Positions 9,347 to 17,666 of a stretch of DNA of 64,000 nt are shown piece after piece. The notes under the pieces are model-generated. The model worked only from the letters and a program-made list of their open reading frames with translations, did not search any database and was not told the origin of the DNA. Origin of the DNA: Algoriphagus formosus (GTDB taxonomy: Bacteria > Bacteroidota > Bacteroidia > Cytophagales > Cyclobacteriaceae); contig NZ_NIUC01000002.1 of NCBI RefSeq assembly GCF_002807035.1, positions 367,477 to 431,476 of the forward strand, in the 5' to 3' direction. The position numbers and the translations under genes were made by a program. Numbering within the stretch: position 1 is the stretch's first letter; every line of letters begins with the position of its first letter.

Positions 9347-9380
9347 AAAGTCCTGATATCTATCAGGACTTTTTATTTTT
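9347..9380 (+). terminator. Rho-independent terminator after ftsH
   Basis: AAAGTCCTGA (9347-9356) pairs with TCAGGACTTT (9363-9372) around a six-base loop, followed by a T-rich run. It separates ftsH from lpxH. Confidence 0.85.
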
Positions 9381-9381
9381 G
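9374..9381 (+). promoter_or_regulatory. Possible lpxH -7 element within the ftsH terminator tail
   Basis: TATTTTTG in the T-tract of the terminator fits TAnnTTTG and lies 21 bases before the lpxH ATG. A TTTG at 9343-9346 is upstream but 27 bases away, longer than the usual 17-23, so this is tentative. Confidence 0.3.
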
Positions 9382-9402
9382 CAGAAAACTCTATCTTTCG
9401 AT

Positions 9403-10179
9403 ATGACCGGGAAGCCACACAATTATCAACTGAATGGAAAAAAACTCTTTTTTGCATCAGATTTCCATTTAGGGGCTCCCACCAGTCAGGAGAGCAAACT
9501 CAGAGAACAAAAAATAATTCAGTGGCTAGGAGAGATTGAGGAAGAGGCTGCCGCAATATTACTGGTTGGAGATATTTTTGATTTTTGGTTTGAGTACAAG
9601 GAGGTCATTCCTAAAGGGTTTATTCCTTTTATCTCCAAGCTTCATCAGCTCAGAGAACGTAAAATCCCTATTCTTTTTTTTACTGGAAACCATGATCTGT
9701 GGATGAAGGATTATTTCACCCAAGAGCTAGGAATTCCGGTTTACCATCACCCTATCGAGCTATCAGTGAATGGAAAAAGTATTTTGGTAGGTCATGGGGA
9801 TGGTTTGGGGCCGGGTGACAAGCAATACAAGGTGCTAAAGAAAGTCTTTACCAATCCTTTTGCCCAATGGCTTTTTCGATGGCTGCATCCCGATCTCGGC
9901 GTTCGCTTGGCAAAAGCCTGGTCGGGTCATAGCCGAATTTCAAACATTGAAAAAAACGAAAATCACTTTTTAGGCGAAGATGAGTGGCTGTGGCAATACT
10001 GCAAAGAGATAGAAACCAGGAAGCATCACGACTATTATGTCTTTGGACATAGACATTTGCCTTTAGAGCTTGAAGTAGGGACGAATGCTACCTATTTTAA
10101 CTTGGGAGAATGGGTGAGCCAATACACCTATTTGGAATTTGATGGTTCGGAAGCAAAGCTAATGGAGTTTGAAAAATGA
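9403..10179 (+). CDS. lpxH: UDP-2,3-diacylglucosamine diphosphatase
   Basis: A 258-residue calcineurin-like phosphoesterase that cleaves UDP-2,3-diacylglucosamine to lipid X and UMP in lipid A synthesis. The metal-binding motifs are all present: SDFHLGAP, GDIFDFWFEYKE, FTGNHDLWM, VGHGDGLGPGD and VFGHRHLPLE. The insert with KVFTNPFAQWLFRWLHPDLG is typical of LpxH lids. A TTG upstream lies in the ftsH terminator, so the ATG at 9403 is chosen. It overlaps the next gene by four bases (ATGA), implying an operon. A more divergent LpxH-like gene lies at 27058. Confidence 0.88.
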   Translation: MTGKPHNYQLNGKKLFFASDFHLGAPTSQESKLREQKIIQWLGEIEEEAAAILLVGDIFDFWFEYKEVIPKGFIPFISKLHQLRERKIPILFFTGNHDLWMKDYFTQELGIPVYHHPIELSVNGKSILVGHGDGLGPGDKQYKVLKKVFTNPFAQWLFRWLHPDLGVRLAKAWSGHSRISNIEKNENHFLGEDEWLWQYCKEIETRKHHDYYVFGHRHLPLELEVGTNATYFNLGEWVSQYTYLEFDGSEAKLMEFEK

Positions 10180-11006
10180 AAAAGCTGGCCCTCACTTTGT
10201 TTTTTTTAGTCCTTTGGGCAGCGCAAAGCATGAGTCAAGATTTGCTGGAGAACGCCTTGGCTGAGATCGAAATCAATGGTCTTGACCAAGTGTCCATGGA
10301 TAATCGGGATCAGATATTCATCAGTAGTAGACAAGGTGACCTTTATCTCTACGACTCCAAAGGAAACCGACTAAACTACTTCTCACCTCCACGCCAAGGT
10401 CGTATCAGTCAATTGGAAGCTGCTTGGACTGTGAACATTTTTACTTTTTCGGAAGATTTGCAGGAATACCGGGTCCTTGATAGGTTCCTGAACCCGATAG
10501 CTGAGCATAATTTCTTTGACGCTTCGATCAACCTGGCCAAAGCTGCCACATTTGGAAACAATAATATCGTATGGGTTTGGGATGAGTCGGATTTGAGTTT
10601 AAAACGAATGGACTATTTACGCAATCTGGTATTAGATGCACAACCCCTACCCCTACTCACAGACTCCAAAAACCTGAATATTCTCGAAATGCGAGAATTC
10701 AAAAATCGATTGTTTGTATTGGCGCCTGAAGAAGGGGTTTTCGTATTTGATAATCAAGGCAATCTGATTCGCCAGATCAATCTAAAGCAGGTTCCAAATT
10801 TATGCCTATACAAGGACTATCTGTTGTGGATTGAAAACGACCACTTGAATACCTATTGCCTATCCACCAAGGCGATTTTCAAGCTTTTTGAAGTCAAAGA
10901 TTCCAAAGGATCCAAAGTAGTCGTCGGAAATACCAAGCTTCTTTTAGTAGAAGGTGACAAGGTTAAAATATTTAACATGCCTACCCTCCTAAAAAACCTC
11001 AAGTAA
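10176..11006 (+). CDS. Hypothetical secreted protein with beta-propeller-like repeats
   Basis: A 276-residue protein with a Sec signal peptide (MKKLALTLFFLVLWAAQSMSQ). The mature part is beta-rich, with repeating blocks such as DQIFISSRQGDLYLYDSKGN, NNIVWVWDESDLSLKRMD, NRLFVLAPEEGVFVFDNQGN and KLLLVEGDKVKIFN, which look like blades of an NHL or WD-type propeller. Most likely it is periplasmic or at the outer membrane and binds something rather than catalyses. It is translationally coupled to lpxH by an ATGA overlap, so a job connected with the outer membrane is possible but not shown. Confidence 0.7.
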   Translation: MKKLALTLFFLVLWAAQSMSQDLLENALAEIEINGLDQVSMDNRDQIFISSRQGDLYLYDSKGNRLNYFSPPRQGRISQLEAAWTVNIFTFSEDLQEYRVLDRFLNPIAEHNFFDASINLAKAATFGNNNIVWVWDESDLSLKRMDYLRNLVLDAQPLPLLTDSKNLNILEMREFKNRLFVLAPEEGVFVFDNQGNLIRQINLKQVPNLCLYKDYLLWIENDHLNTYCLSTKAIFKLFEVKDSKGSKVVVGNTKLLLVEGDKVKIFNMPTLLKNLK

Positions 11007-11020
11007 AAACCATTAGGCAT

Positions 11021-11056
11021 AAAAAAACCGGTCAAATTTTCTGACCGGCTCTTTAC
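11021..11056. terminator. Bidirectional rho-independent terminator
   Basis: CCGGTCA (11028-11034) pairs with TGACCGG (11042-11048), with seven A before and a T-rich stretch after. It serves the propeller-like gene (+) and the FKBP gene (-). Confidence 0.8.
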
Positions 11057-11070
11057 TTTTGATCCTAAGA

Positions 11071-11496
11071 TCAGGATATCTTCATCAACTCGATATCAAA
11101 AATCAAGTCTTTTCCAGCCAACTGATGATTGGCATCAAGCGTGATTTTTTCTTCGTCTACATGAGTCACGGTCACAGGCATTGGCTGCCCATTTCCTCCT
11201 TGCAGGGTTAACTGCATTCCAACTTCAGGGCTGATGTTAGCAGGAACTTGCTCCTTAGGCACATCAATCATCATATCGTCACGACGCTCACCATAGGCTT
11301 CTGCAGCAGGGATAGTTACAGTCTTTTTATCCCCTACAGCCATGCCATGAACTGCATCGTCAAAACCTTTAATCATATTGCCATCACCTAGTTTGAAACC
11401 AAGTGGCTGACGATTCACAGACGAGTCAAAAACGCTTCCATCCTCTAATTTTCCGGTGTAATGTACCTCTACGGTATCACCTTTCTTTGCTGTCAT
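11071..11496 (-). CDS. FKBP-type peptidyl-prolyl cis-trans isomerase (SlyD-like)
   Basis: A 141-residue cytoplasmic isomerase and chaperone. The FKBP core is seen at the start (KKGDTVEVHYTGKLEDGSVF, then QPLGFKLGDGNMIKGFDDAV) and at the end (LAGKDLIFDIELMKI), with an insert between them containing AYGERRDDMMIDVPKEQVP, the arrangement of SlyD-type proteins whose insert-in-flap domain binds unfolded chains. The His-rich metal tail of E. coli SlyD is missing. The open frame extends to 11625, but that extension looks non-coding and covers a promoter-like site; ATG at 11496 gives the usual family start. Confidence 0.9.
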   Translation of the reverse strand: MTAKKGDTVEVHYTGKLEDGSVFDSSVNRQPLGFKLGDGNMIKGFDDAVHGMAVGDKKTVTIPAAEAYGERRDDMMIDVPKEQVPANISPEVGMQLTLQGGNGQPMPVTVTHVDEEKITLDANHQLAGKDLIFDIELMKIS

Positions 11497-11522
11497 AATT
11501 CTATTTGCTTTTTGTTCGCCTA

Positions 11523-11530
11523 CAAAGGTA
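11523..11530 (-). promoter_or_regulatory. Candidate promoter of the FKBP gene, -7 element TACCTTTG
   Basis: On the minus strand TACCTTTG fits TAnnTTTG exactly. A T-rich GTTTTC lies about 20 bases upstream as a possible -33 element. The leader before ATG 11496 would be about 20 bases. The same octamer precedes ahcY. Confidence 0.45.
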
Positions 11531-11694
11531 CAAAGAATAAGCCGAGGGAGAAAACCGTACAGTATCGCAGACAAAGTGTCCGAATTCAGTATATTTATGT
11601 ACAAAAACGGACATATTTTCTTCAAAACCCTTGAATTAAGCGGGAATAATGGATTGGCATCATTTTCCCCTATTAATCAGAAAAAACAGCAACC

Positions 11695-13077
11695 ATGGAA
11701 AACCAAAATCTGGGAAAAATACTCATCATAGACGATAATGAAGATTTGCTTTTCGCTGCAAAAATGCTTCTGAAAAAGCATGCCAAGGAAGTGATGATCG
11801 AAAAGGATCCTCGAAGGATTCCCTTTTTGGTCAATAACAATGACTATGACGTCATTCTTCTGGACATGAATTTCCGGGAAGATACTACCTCCGGAAAGGA
11901 AGGTTTCCATTGGCTAAAGCAAATAAAAGAGATCGATCCCAAGGCAGTGGTGATTTTGATTACTGCTTTTGGTGATGTGGAAATGGCTGTGCAGGCACTC
12001 AAAGAAGGAGCGACCGATTTCATTTTGAAACCCTGGCAAAATGAAAAGCTGATTGCCACCCTTTCCTCTGCGATCAAGCTAAAGGAAAGCTACAACGAAG
12101 TTGATAAACTCCAGAAAAAGCAAAAGACCCTTCAGACTGACCTTAAGAAACCTTACACGGATATCATCGGGAGCTCGGCTTCTATGAAAAATATCTTTTC
12201 TATAATCGACAAAGTAGCGCAAACAGACGCCAATGTGTTGATTTTGGGAGAAAACGGTACCGGTAAAGAATTAATTGCCAGAGCAATCCATGAGCGATCC
12301 CTTCGAAAGGATGAAATCTTCGTCGGTGTGGATATGGGTGCCATTACAGAAACACTGTTTGAATCAGAACTTTTCGGACATAAAAAAGGAGCCTTTACCG
12401 ATGCAAAAGACGATCGGGCCGGTCGTTTTGAGGTAGCGGATCAGGGCACACTCTTCTTGGATGAAATTGGAAACTTATCCATGCCATTACAATCAAAGCT
12501 TTTGACAGTATTGCAAAGACGCGAGGTGACACGAATTGGTACCAACAAGGCTATCCCAGTCGATATTCGTCTGATTTGTGCGACCAATATGCCCCTTCAT
12601 GAAATGATCATGGACAATGGTTTTCGGCAAGATTTACTATACCGAATCAATACAGTAGAAATTTTCCTTCCACCCCTTCGGGAGCGTCAGGATGATATCC
12701 CTCAATTGGCCAATCATTTCCTGAAAATCTACGGGCAGAAGTACAGAAAAACGCTCAGCGGATTTACTGATTCTGCGATGGATCTACTTCAGCGTTATTC
12801 CTGGCCAGGAAATATCCGAGAGCTTCAGCATGCCATCGAACGGGCTATCATCATGTCCGAAGGGGATGAATTGGATAGCAGAGATTTCTTTTTCCTATCA
12901 GCGAAACCTACTTCAGAAAAAGCCCCTGTCTCCACCACCTTGAACCTGGATGACATGGAACGCTCTACGATTCAGCGAGCAATTGACAAAAACGGCGGAA
13001 ATATTTCTAAAGCTGCCAAGGAGTTGGGACTTACCAGAGCTTCTCTATACCGAAGATTAGAAAAGTATGGACTTTAA
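11695..13077 (+). CDS. Sigma-54-dependent response regulator (NtrC/AtoC family)
   Basis: A 460-residue transcription activator. Domains in order: receiver (about 1-125) with acidic residues IIDDNED, phosphoacceptor Asp57 in LLDMNF and LKPW; sigma-54 AAA+ domain (about 155-390) with Walker A GENGTGKE, the sigma-54 contact loop GAFTDA (232-237) and LFLDEIGN; C-terminal Fis-type helix-turn-helix (KAAKELGLTRASLYRRLEKY). It activates RNA polymerase carrying sigma-54 after phosphorylation, here surely by the kinase encoded next, whose start lies within the end of this gene (11-base overlap). The regulon is unknown; no -24/-12 promoter was identified nearby. Confidence 0.95.
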   Translation: MENQNLGKILIIDDNEDLLFAAKMLLKKHAKEVMIEKDPRRIPFLVNNNDYDVILLDMNFREDTTSGKEGFHWLKQIKEIDPKAVVILITAFGDVEMAVQALKEGATDFILKPWQNEKLIATLSSAIKLKESYNEVDKLQKKQKTLQTDLKKPYTDIIGSSASMKNIFSIIDKVAQTDANVLILGENGTGKELIARAIHERSLRKDEIFVGVDMGAITETLFESELFGHKKGAFTDAKDDRAGRFEVADQGTLFLDEIGNLSMPLQSKLLTVLQRREVTRIGTNKAIPVDIRLICATNMPLHEMIMDNGFRQDLLYRINTVEIFLPPLRERQDDIPQLANHFLKIYGQKYRKTLSGFTDSAMDLLQRYSWPGNIRELQHAIERAIIMSEGDELDSRDFFFLSAKPTSEKAPVSTTLNLDDMERSTIQRAIDKNGGNISKAAKELGLTRASLYRRLEKYGL

Positions 13078-14410
13078 GGTAGGCTTATTGGGCCGAATCG
13101 CCCTGCTCTCTTTTTCCCTTTTTGCTTTAGGATATTCCATTGCAGATGAATGGGGGGTCTTCATGACTTCCCTTTTTATCATTTTGGTAATCATTCAAGT
13201 TATTTTCTTCCTTAGATACGCTGAGAGTTCATTTAAAAAGGTGAGAACCTTCCTCGATAATATCAAGCAAGATGAATACTCGCAGGTCTACCCTGTCAAA
13301 TTTGACGGTACAGAGACTGATGATCTTCATATAGAATTCAATGCCATTCTGGCAAAGCTAAAGGAAGATCAAGCCGAAAAGGAAGCCAATTACCAGTACT
13401 TCCGCTCTGTATTTAAGCACCTGAGTATCGGACTTATTACTTTTGGTGAGGATGGAAAAATCCAACTTTTGAATGTCGCTGCTAAACGAATATTGGACTT
13501 AGATGAACTCAAAAACATCGAGCAGATAGAGTCTGTCAATAAAGAGCTTTATCGAGCGATTCATGAATTAAAGACCGGAGGTAGCGAACTGATTAAAATT
13601 GCCCATCCGGACGGCATTATGCAGCTCTCCGTCTATGTCATCGAATTGATGATGCGAGGAGAGCAATTTAAGCTGGTATCCCTTCAAAACATTCAATCCG
13701 AACTCGAAGAAAAAGAAATGGAAGCCTGGCAAAATCTCGTGAAGGTGCTGACCCATGAGATCATGAATTCCATTACACCTATTTCTTCTCTTGCCGGTAC
13801 GATAAAAAGCGACATCGAGCAGAAACTAGAGCATGCGGAGTCAGTTTCAGATTCGGATTTGGAGGACTATCTGATGGGTATCGCCACAGTAGAAAAACGC
13901 TCAGAAGGTTTGATCAATTTTGTATCGGATTTCAGGAGTTTGGCGCATATTCCAGCACCGAAGTTTAGTAGTATCCGGCTTTCTCAGCTATTCGATCAGC
14001 TTCAGGTACTTTTCCACCATCAGTTGGAGAACAAAGGAATCACATTTCGTAAGGAGCTTGATCCGGAGGAGTTAATTCTATTTGGGGATCAAACACAAAT
14101 CGAACAAGTACTGATCAATTTGGTGCAAAATGCGATTCAGGCAGTGGAAGATTCTGAGCAAAAACTTGTCAGGCTACGGGCATTTATCGATGAGGCAGGG
14201 AAGATAATTTTGGAGGTCTGCGATACCGGAAAAGGGATCGAAGAGGAAGCTTTGAGCAAAATTTTCATTCCATTCTTCACCACCAAGAAAAAAGGATCTG
14301 GAATCGGCCTGAGTCTTTCCAAGCAGATTATGCGCCGCCACAAGGGAAATATCCAAGTACGGTCCCAATTGGGTGAAGGAACCACTTTCAAACTGATCTT
14401 TAACGGGTAG
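13067..14410 (+). CDS. Sensor histidine kinase, partner of the sigma-54 regulator
   Basis: A 447-residue membrane kinase. Two membrane segments (about 9-23 and 31-48) enclose only a tiny external loop, so the signal is probably sensed in the membrane or cytoplasm. A PAS-like region follows (about 105-210), then the phosphoacceptor His230 in KVLTHEIMNSITPISSLAGT and an HATPase domain with DQTQIEQVLINLVQNAIQA, CDTGKGI and KKGSGIGLSLSKQI. The gene overlaps the response regulator by 11 bases. Both show the NtrB/NtrC-like architecture frequent in Bacteroidota, often near efflux or envelope genes; here no transporter is adjacent. Confidence 0.93.
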   Translation: MDFKVGLLGRIALLSFSLFALGYSIADEWGVFMTSLFIILVIIQVIFFLRYAESSFKKVRTFLDNIKQDEYSQVYPVKFDGTETDDLHIEFNAILAKLKEDQAEKEANYQYFRSVFKHLSIGLITFGEDGKIQLLNVAAKRILDLDELKNIEQIESVNKELYRAIHELKTGGSELIKIAHPDGIMQLSVYVIELMMRGEQFKLVSLQNIQSELEEKEMEAWQNLVKVLTHEIMNSITPISSLAGTIKSDIEQKLEHAESVSDSDLEDYLMGIATVEKRSEGLINFVSDFRSLAHIPAPKFSSIRLSQLFDQLQVLFHHQLENKGITFRKELDPEELILFGDQTQIEQVLINLVQNAIQAVEDSEQKLVRLRAFIDEAGKIILEVCDTGKGIEEEALSKIFIPFFTTKKKGSGIGLSLSKQIMRRHKGNIQVRSQLGEGTTFKLIFNG

Positions 14411-14411
14411 T

Positions 14412-14597
14412 ATGGACCAAATTTTCGATTGGTGTGTTAGCTTTCTTTATTGGCTATCTGATCTTTTTGGAATGTCTTATAAAGAAATCAATGTTTGGAT
14501 TTTTGTGATTATTTGGCCCCTCATTATACTCGTTCAAGGCCTGTATATTATCCGGCTAAAGAAGAAGCTGAGAAAATACGGAGAGCCCAAATCCTAG
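14412..14597 (+). CDS. Small conserved membrane protein
   Basis: A 61-residue protein starting one base after the kinase stop codon. It has an aromatic amphipathic start (MDQIFDWCVSFLYWLSDLFG), the motif GMSYKEINVWIFVIIWP leading into one membrane segment, and a basic tail LKKKLRKYG that should face the cytoplasm. I recall similar short proteins with the Y-K-E-I-N-V-W-I-F motif in related bacteria but know no function. The tight spacing points to co-expression with the two-component pair. Confidence 0.7.
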   Translation: MDQIFDWCVSFLYWLSDLFGMSYKEINVWIFVIIWPLIILVQGLYIIRLKKKLRKYGEPKS

Positions 14598-14619
14598 AAG
14601 TAATTTAAAGAAGTTAAGA

Positions 14620-15942
14620 TTACATCCCGGACTTTGCTAACCTGATATTTTTAGCATTAGGAAGTGCAGAATAGATGACAAATTTTCCATTCTCATCTTC
14701 CATCAACTGTAAAGTAGACACTTCTTCCTCAAAGGCTAAAGCCACCTCAGACCAGGTTTTGGGCACGTAAGTTTTCAAAGTCAAGGGCTCTTGATACAGC
14801 TCTGTATCCAATGAACAAGTCAAGTTTAAAAGTATTTCATCGGATTTTTTTTCGGTTGTAATCGTAGTCGCCTTTCTTTCACGAAGATACTTTGTCACAT
14901 TCCGAAAAGGAGCGATCCATAATTGATCTTCATGAGCTTTTAAATAAGAAAAATACTCGACTAACTCTTCACGTTTTTTGGGCTCCCACCCCAAGTTTTC
15001 GACACCATGATAGACCAAAACCAACCAAGTGTTGTCATGATTCATTACTGTATCTGCCCAAGACTTTGCCTCTTCGGTAGAAGTTCGAGTCAATGGTCCT
15101 CGCTGCCATTGCACATATTCTTTCTCTGACTGTCCCGGGGTAAGTCGGCTACCTCTATTGATTTCTTCCAGCCAATCCTCCGGCATTCTATTTCTCAGGG
15201 AGTGGTAAACCTGATGAGCATAGCTCATGACACGTTCATTTTCTGTTCCATATGGACACTCGGCTGAAAAGATGGATTCTTCACCGATAAATTTCAATAA
15301 ATCAGCCTTACTCTGTTCTATCTCGTATTTCAAATTGACTTCATCTAGTACTGCCAACCTGGGATGGGTCACCGTATGCGAGGCTATTTCATGCCCCTGA
15401 GCCGAATAAGATCGATACTGATCCCAAGTAGTCGTATCCTCTACATTGTCATGAAATACAATATCATCGGTATCCTTCATTTGACCATTTCGGATTTTTG
15501 CATAGCCTTCATCTGTCAGGGAATAGGCCTCTTCAACCTTCCCTTGCTCATACAAAGACCCAATTCGACTATGGTAGTCTACAGCCTCGGAAGTGCCCGT
15601 ATACGCTATCAGTGAAGCTCTTTCAAATAAATTACTGCTATCTGTTGGAACCTGACCAGTCTCATTTATGATCTCCTGTGCATCTCTTCCAATAAATTTA
15701 CCTTTTCCCGAACCTTCAATCTTTCCTGTAATAATATAGAATGTCCCCTTCAGGTCTAGGCTGTCCAAAATTGGTTTTGCAATTGTCAATTGATTGATGA
15801 TTCCATCATCAAAGGTGATAGAAACGGCTCCTGACTTATTGCCCTGCCACTTGGTAATTTCGGTTTGTCCTACCAGCGGATCTTGAGGGTCACAAGAAGC
15901 GAAAAGAAGTAAAGCGAAGAATAAAGTGCAGATATATTTCAT
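14620..15942 (-). CDS. Polysaccharide deacetylase family lipoprotein
   Basis: A 440-residue carbohydrate esterase-4-like protein. The signal MKYICTLFFALLLFASC ends in a lipobox Cys. The NodB-type motifs are seen: SITFDDG (catalytic and metal Asp pair), ASHTVTHPRL (metal His pair), CPYG and VLVYHGVEN. A C-terminal segment of roughly 80 residues after the barrel is probably a beta domain. It likely removes N-acetyl groups from a polysaccharide outside the cytoplasm. The frame continues upstream to 16176, but that would run into the Gfo/Idh gene and hide the signal peptide, so ATG 15942 is chosen. A terminator separates it from the upstream gene. Confidence 0.85.
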   Translation of the reverse strand: MKYICTLFFALLLFASCDPQDPLVGQTEITKWQGNKSGAVSITFDDGIINQLTIAKPILDSLDLKGTFYIITGKIEGSGKGKFIGRDAQEIINETGQVPTDSSNLFERASLIAYTGTSEAVDYHSRIGSLYEQGKVEEAYSLTDEGYAKIRNGQMKDTDDIVFHDNVEDTTTWDQYRSYSAQGHEIASHTVTHPRLAVLDEVNLKYEIEQSKADLLKFIGEESIFSAECPYGTENERVMSYAHQVYHSLRNRMPEDWLEEINRGSRLTPGQSEKEYVQWQRGPLTRTSTEEAKSWADTVMNHDNTWLVLVYHGVENLGWEPKKREELVEYFSYLKAHEDQLWIAPFRNVTKYLRERKATTITTEKKSDEILLNLTCSLDTELYQEPLTLKTYVPKTWSEVALAFEEEVSTLQLMEDENGKFVIYSALPNAKNIRLAKSGM

Positions 15943-16000
15943 GAATTTTCGACTGTGAATCATTCTAAGTTCTAAATAAGACTTGAAAACCCATTTACCA

Positions 16001-16042
16001 TTAAACAAAAAACCTCTGGAATCTTTCTGATTCCAAAGGTTT
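16001..16042 (-). terminator. Terminator after the Gfo/Idh gene
   Basis: Arms 16010-16023 and 16029-16042 form a 14-bp stem with one mismatch and a five-base loop. On the minus strand the stem is followed by TTTTGTTTAA. It separates the oxidoreductase from the deacetylase. Confidence 0.75.
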
Positions 16043-16069
16043 AATGATTTATCCAATCTCATTTTTAGA

Positions 16070-17419
16070 TCAAAACTTCCTGTACTTTCCATCCAAAAAC
16101 TCATTGGCTTTATCTTCTTCAAAACGGGCCTTTTTGCTGTCCCAGTGAAGTGTTTCATTGGGAAAGCGTCCCGCAATCACTCCAAGTAGGATCGTTTCTG
16201 TAAGATTTGCCGAATAAGAAAAGGGAGCACTACATTCTGTTTTCCCCAAACATGCATCTACAAATTCATGATAGTGCTTCTTACTTTCTGCAGCATAGTC
16301 TTTCACGGGCTCGCCTAGATTAAATTGAGCAATATCCATTTCCTTATATTGACCATCCACGATCAAGCGAGGAAGTTGCATAAAGTGCGGAAGTAATAAC
16401 CGCCCCTTTTCTCCAAGGAACATGGCTCCCTGATCGGGAAGCTTGTCTCCATTTGGAAGGGCGAGATCTGGATGATCGGCAGGCGCACCAGGTCCGTCTG
16501 ACCATATCCAAGTCAAAGTTTCTGCTGTGTAAGGCGTAGCAGGGAATTCGTAGGTTACAATATTATTTTCTGGAAAGCCGAAACCGGTAGGCTGTCGGCA
16601 CTCATTCTTGATCGTTCTTGGCACATCTAGAGCAAGGGCATTGTACGGTGTATCAAAAATATGAACCCCCATATCTCCAAGAGTTCCACAACCAAAATCC
16701 AAAACCTTTCTCCAGTTGCCCGGGTGATACTCCCCTTCTTTAAACGGCCGCTCAGGTGCAGTTCCTAGCCAAAGGTTCCAGTCTAGATCAGCAGGAATCG
16801 GATCACTACCTTGCGGCATGGGATCATCAGTTCCCCAATTTTTTGGAGACCAAGCCCTGACGGTATGCACCTTTCCGATGATTCCTGATTGAATTAGCAG
16901 CGTCGCTAATTTGTAATCGTAGAATGAGTGAACTTGAATCCCCATCTGCGTGACCAAGCCTTTTTTCTCAGCCACCTTCTTCATTTCTCTGGCTTCAGAA
17001 ACATGATGCGTCAAAGGCTTTTGACAATAAACAGCCTTATCCATTTTCATCGCCATTAAGGAAGCTGGAGCATGGGTGTGATCAGGAGTAGAGACAACCA
17101 CTGCGTCAATATCTTTTTTCAACTCCTTCAATAAAACCCTGTAATCCGTATAAGTCTTAGCCTGCGGAAAATCTGCAGCCGCTTTACCAAGATTAGTACT
17201 ATCTACATCACAAAGCGCCACAACCTCCACCAATGGGTGCGAGGAAATTGCCTTCAAATCTTCAACCCCCATTGCACCTACTCCAATCTGGGCTATCCTC
17301 AATTTACCATTGGCTTGTGCCTGCGCAAGTAGGGCAGGTGAAAGTGCAAGAGCAGCTGCCCCAAGGCCAGTTTTCTTGAGGAAATCTCTTCTGTCGATAA
17401 TCTGGAAATTCTTCTTCAT
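16070..17419 (-). CDS. Gfo/Idh/MocA family oxidoreductase, Tat-exported
   Basis: A 449-residue NAD(P)-dependent sugar oxidoreductase-like protein. The N-terminus IIDRRDFLKKTGLGAAALAL is a twin-arginine signal, so it is exported folded with its cofactor. The Rossmann motif RIAQIGVGAMG, the active-site motif YCQKPLTHH (E-K-P-type) and a C-terminal Gfo/Idh domain with FGCGTLGDMGVHIFD follow. Such secreted members act on sugar derivatives, and some are glycosidases using NAD. An ATG at 17506 is in frame but would bury the Tat motif 37 residues in, so ATG 17419 is chosen. Confidence 0.88.
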   Translation of the reverse strand: MKKNFQIIDRRDFLKKTGLGAAALALSPALLAQAQANGKLRIAQIGVGAMGVEDLKAISSHPLVEVVALCDVDSTNLGKAAADFPQAKTYTDYRVLLKELKKDIDAVVVSTPDHTHAPASLMAMKMDKAVYCQKPLTHHVSEAREMKKVAEKKGLVTQMGIQVHSFYDYKLATLLIQSGIIGKVHTVRAWSPKNWGTDDPMPQGSDPIPADLDWNLWLGTAPERPFKEGEYHPGNWRKVLDFGCGTLGDMGVHIFDTPYNALALDVPRTIKNECRQPTGFGFPENNIVTYEFPATPYTAETLTWIWSDGPGAPADHPDLALPNGDKLPDQGAMFLGEKGRLLLPHFMQLPRLIVDGQYKEMDIAQFNLGEPVKDYAAESKKHYHEFVDACLGKTECSAPFSYSANLTETILLGVIAGRFPNETLHWDSKKARFEEDKANEFLDGKYRKF

Positions 17420-17666
17420 GATGTGCTTTTTGATCGATAGGATTAGTTTAGGTTTATTGGAAAAAGAAATGATCGAAGCCAATTGAAGCATTCTTTCATT
17501 TTGCATGCTTTTCGCGTTTTAAGATAGCTTCCAAAAATGGATTTGCAAATCCCGATTACTCAAAAGGTCAACTTCCGGCAACAAAAGCTGAGCGTGAAAA
17601 TCGGCAGTTCTCCAAATCCTGATTATATTTTGCCAATATTTTAAAAGCCCGACACAAACCTTTGTA

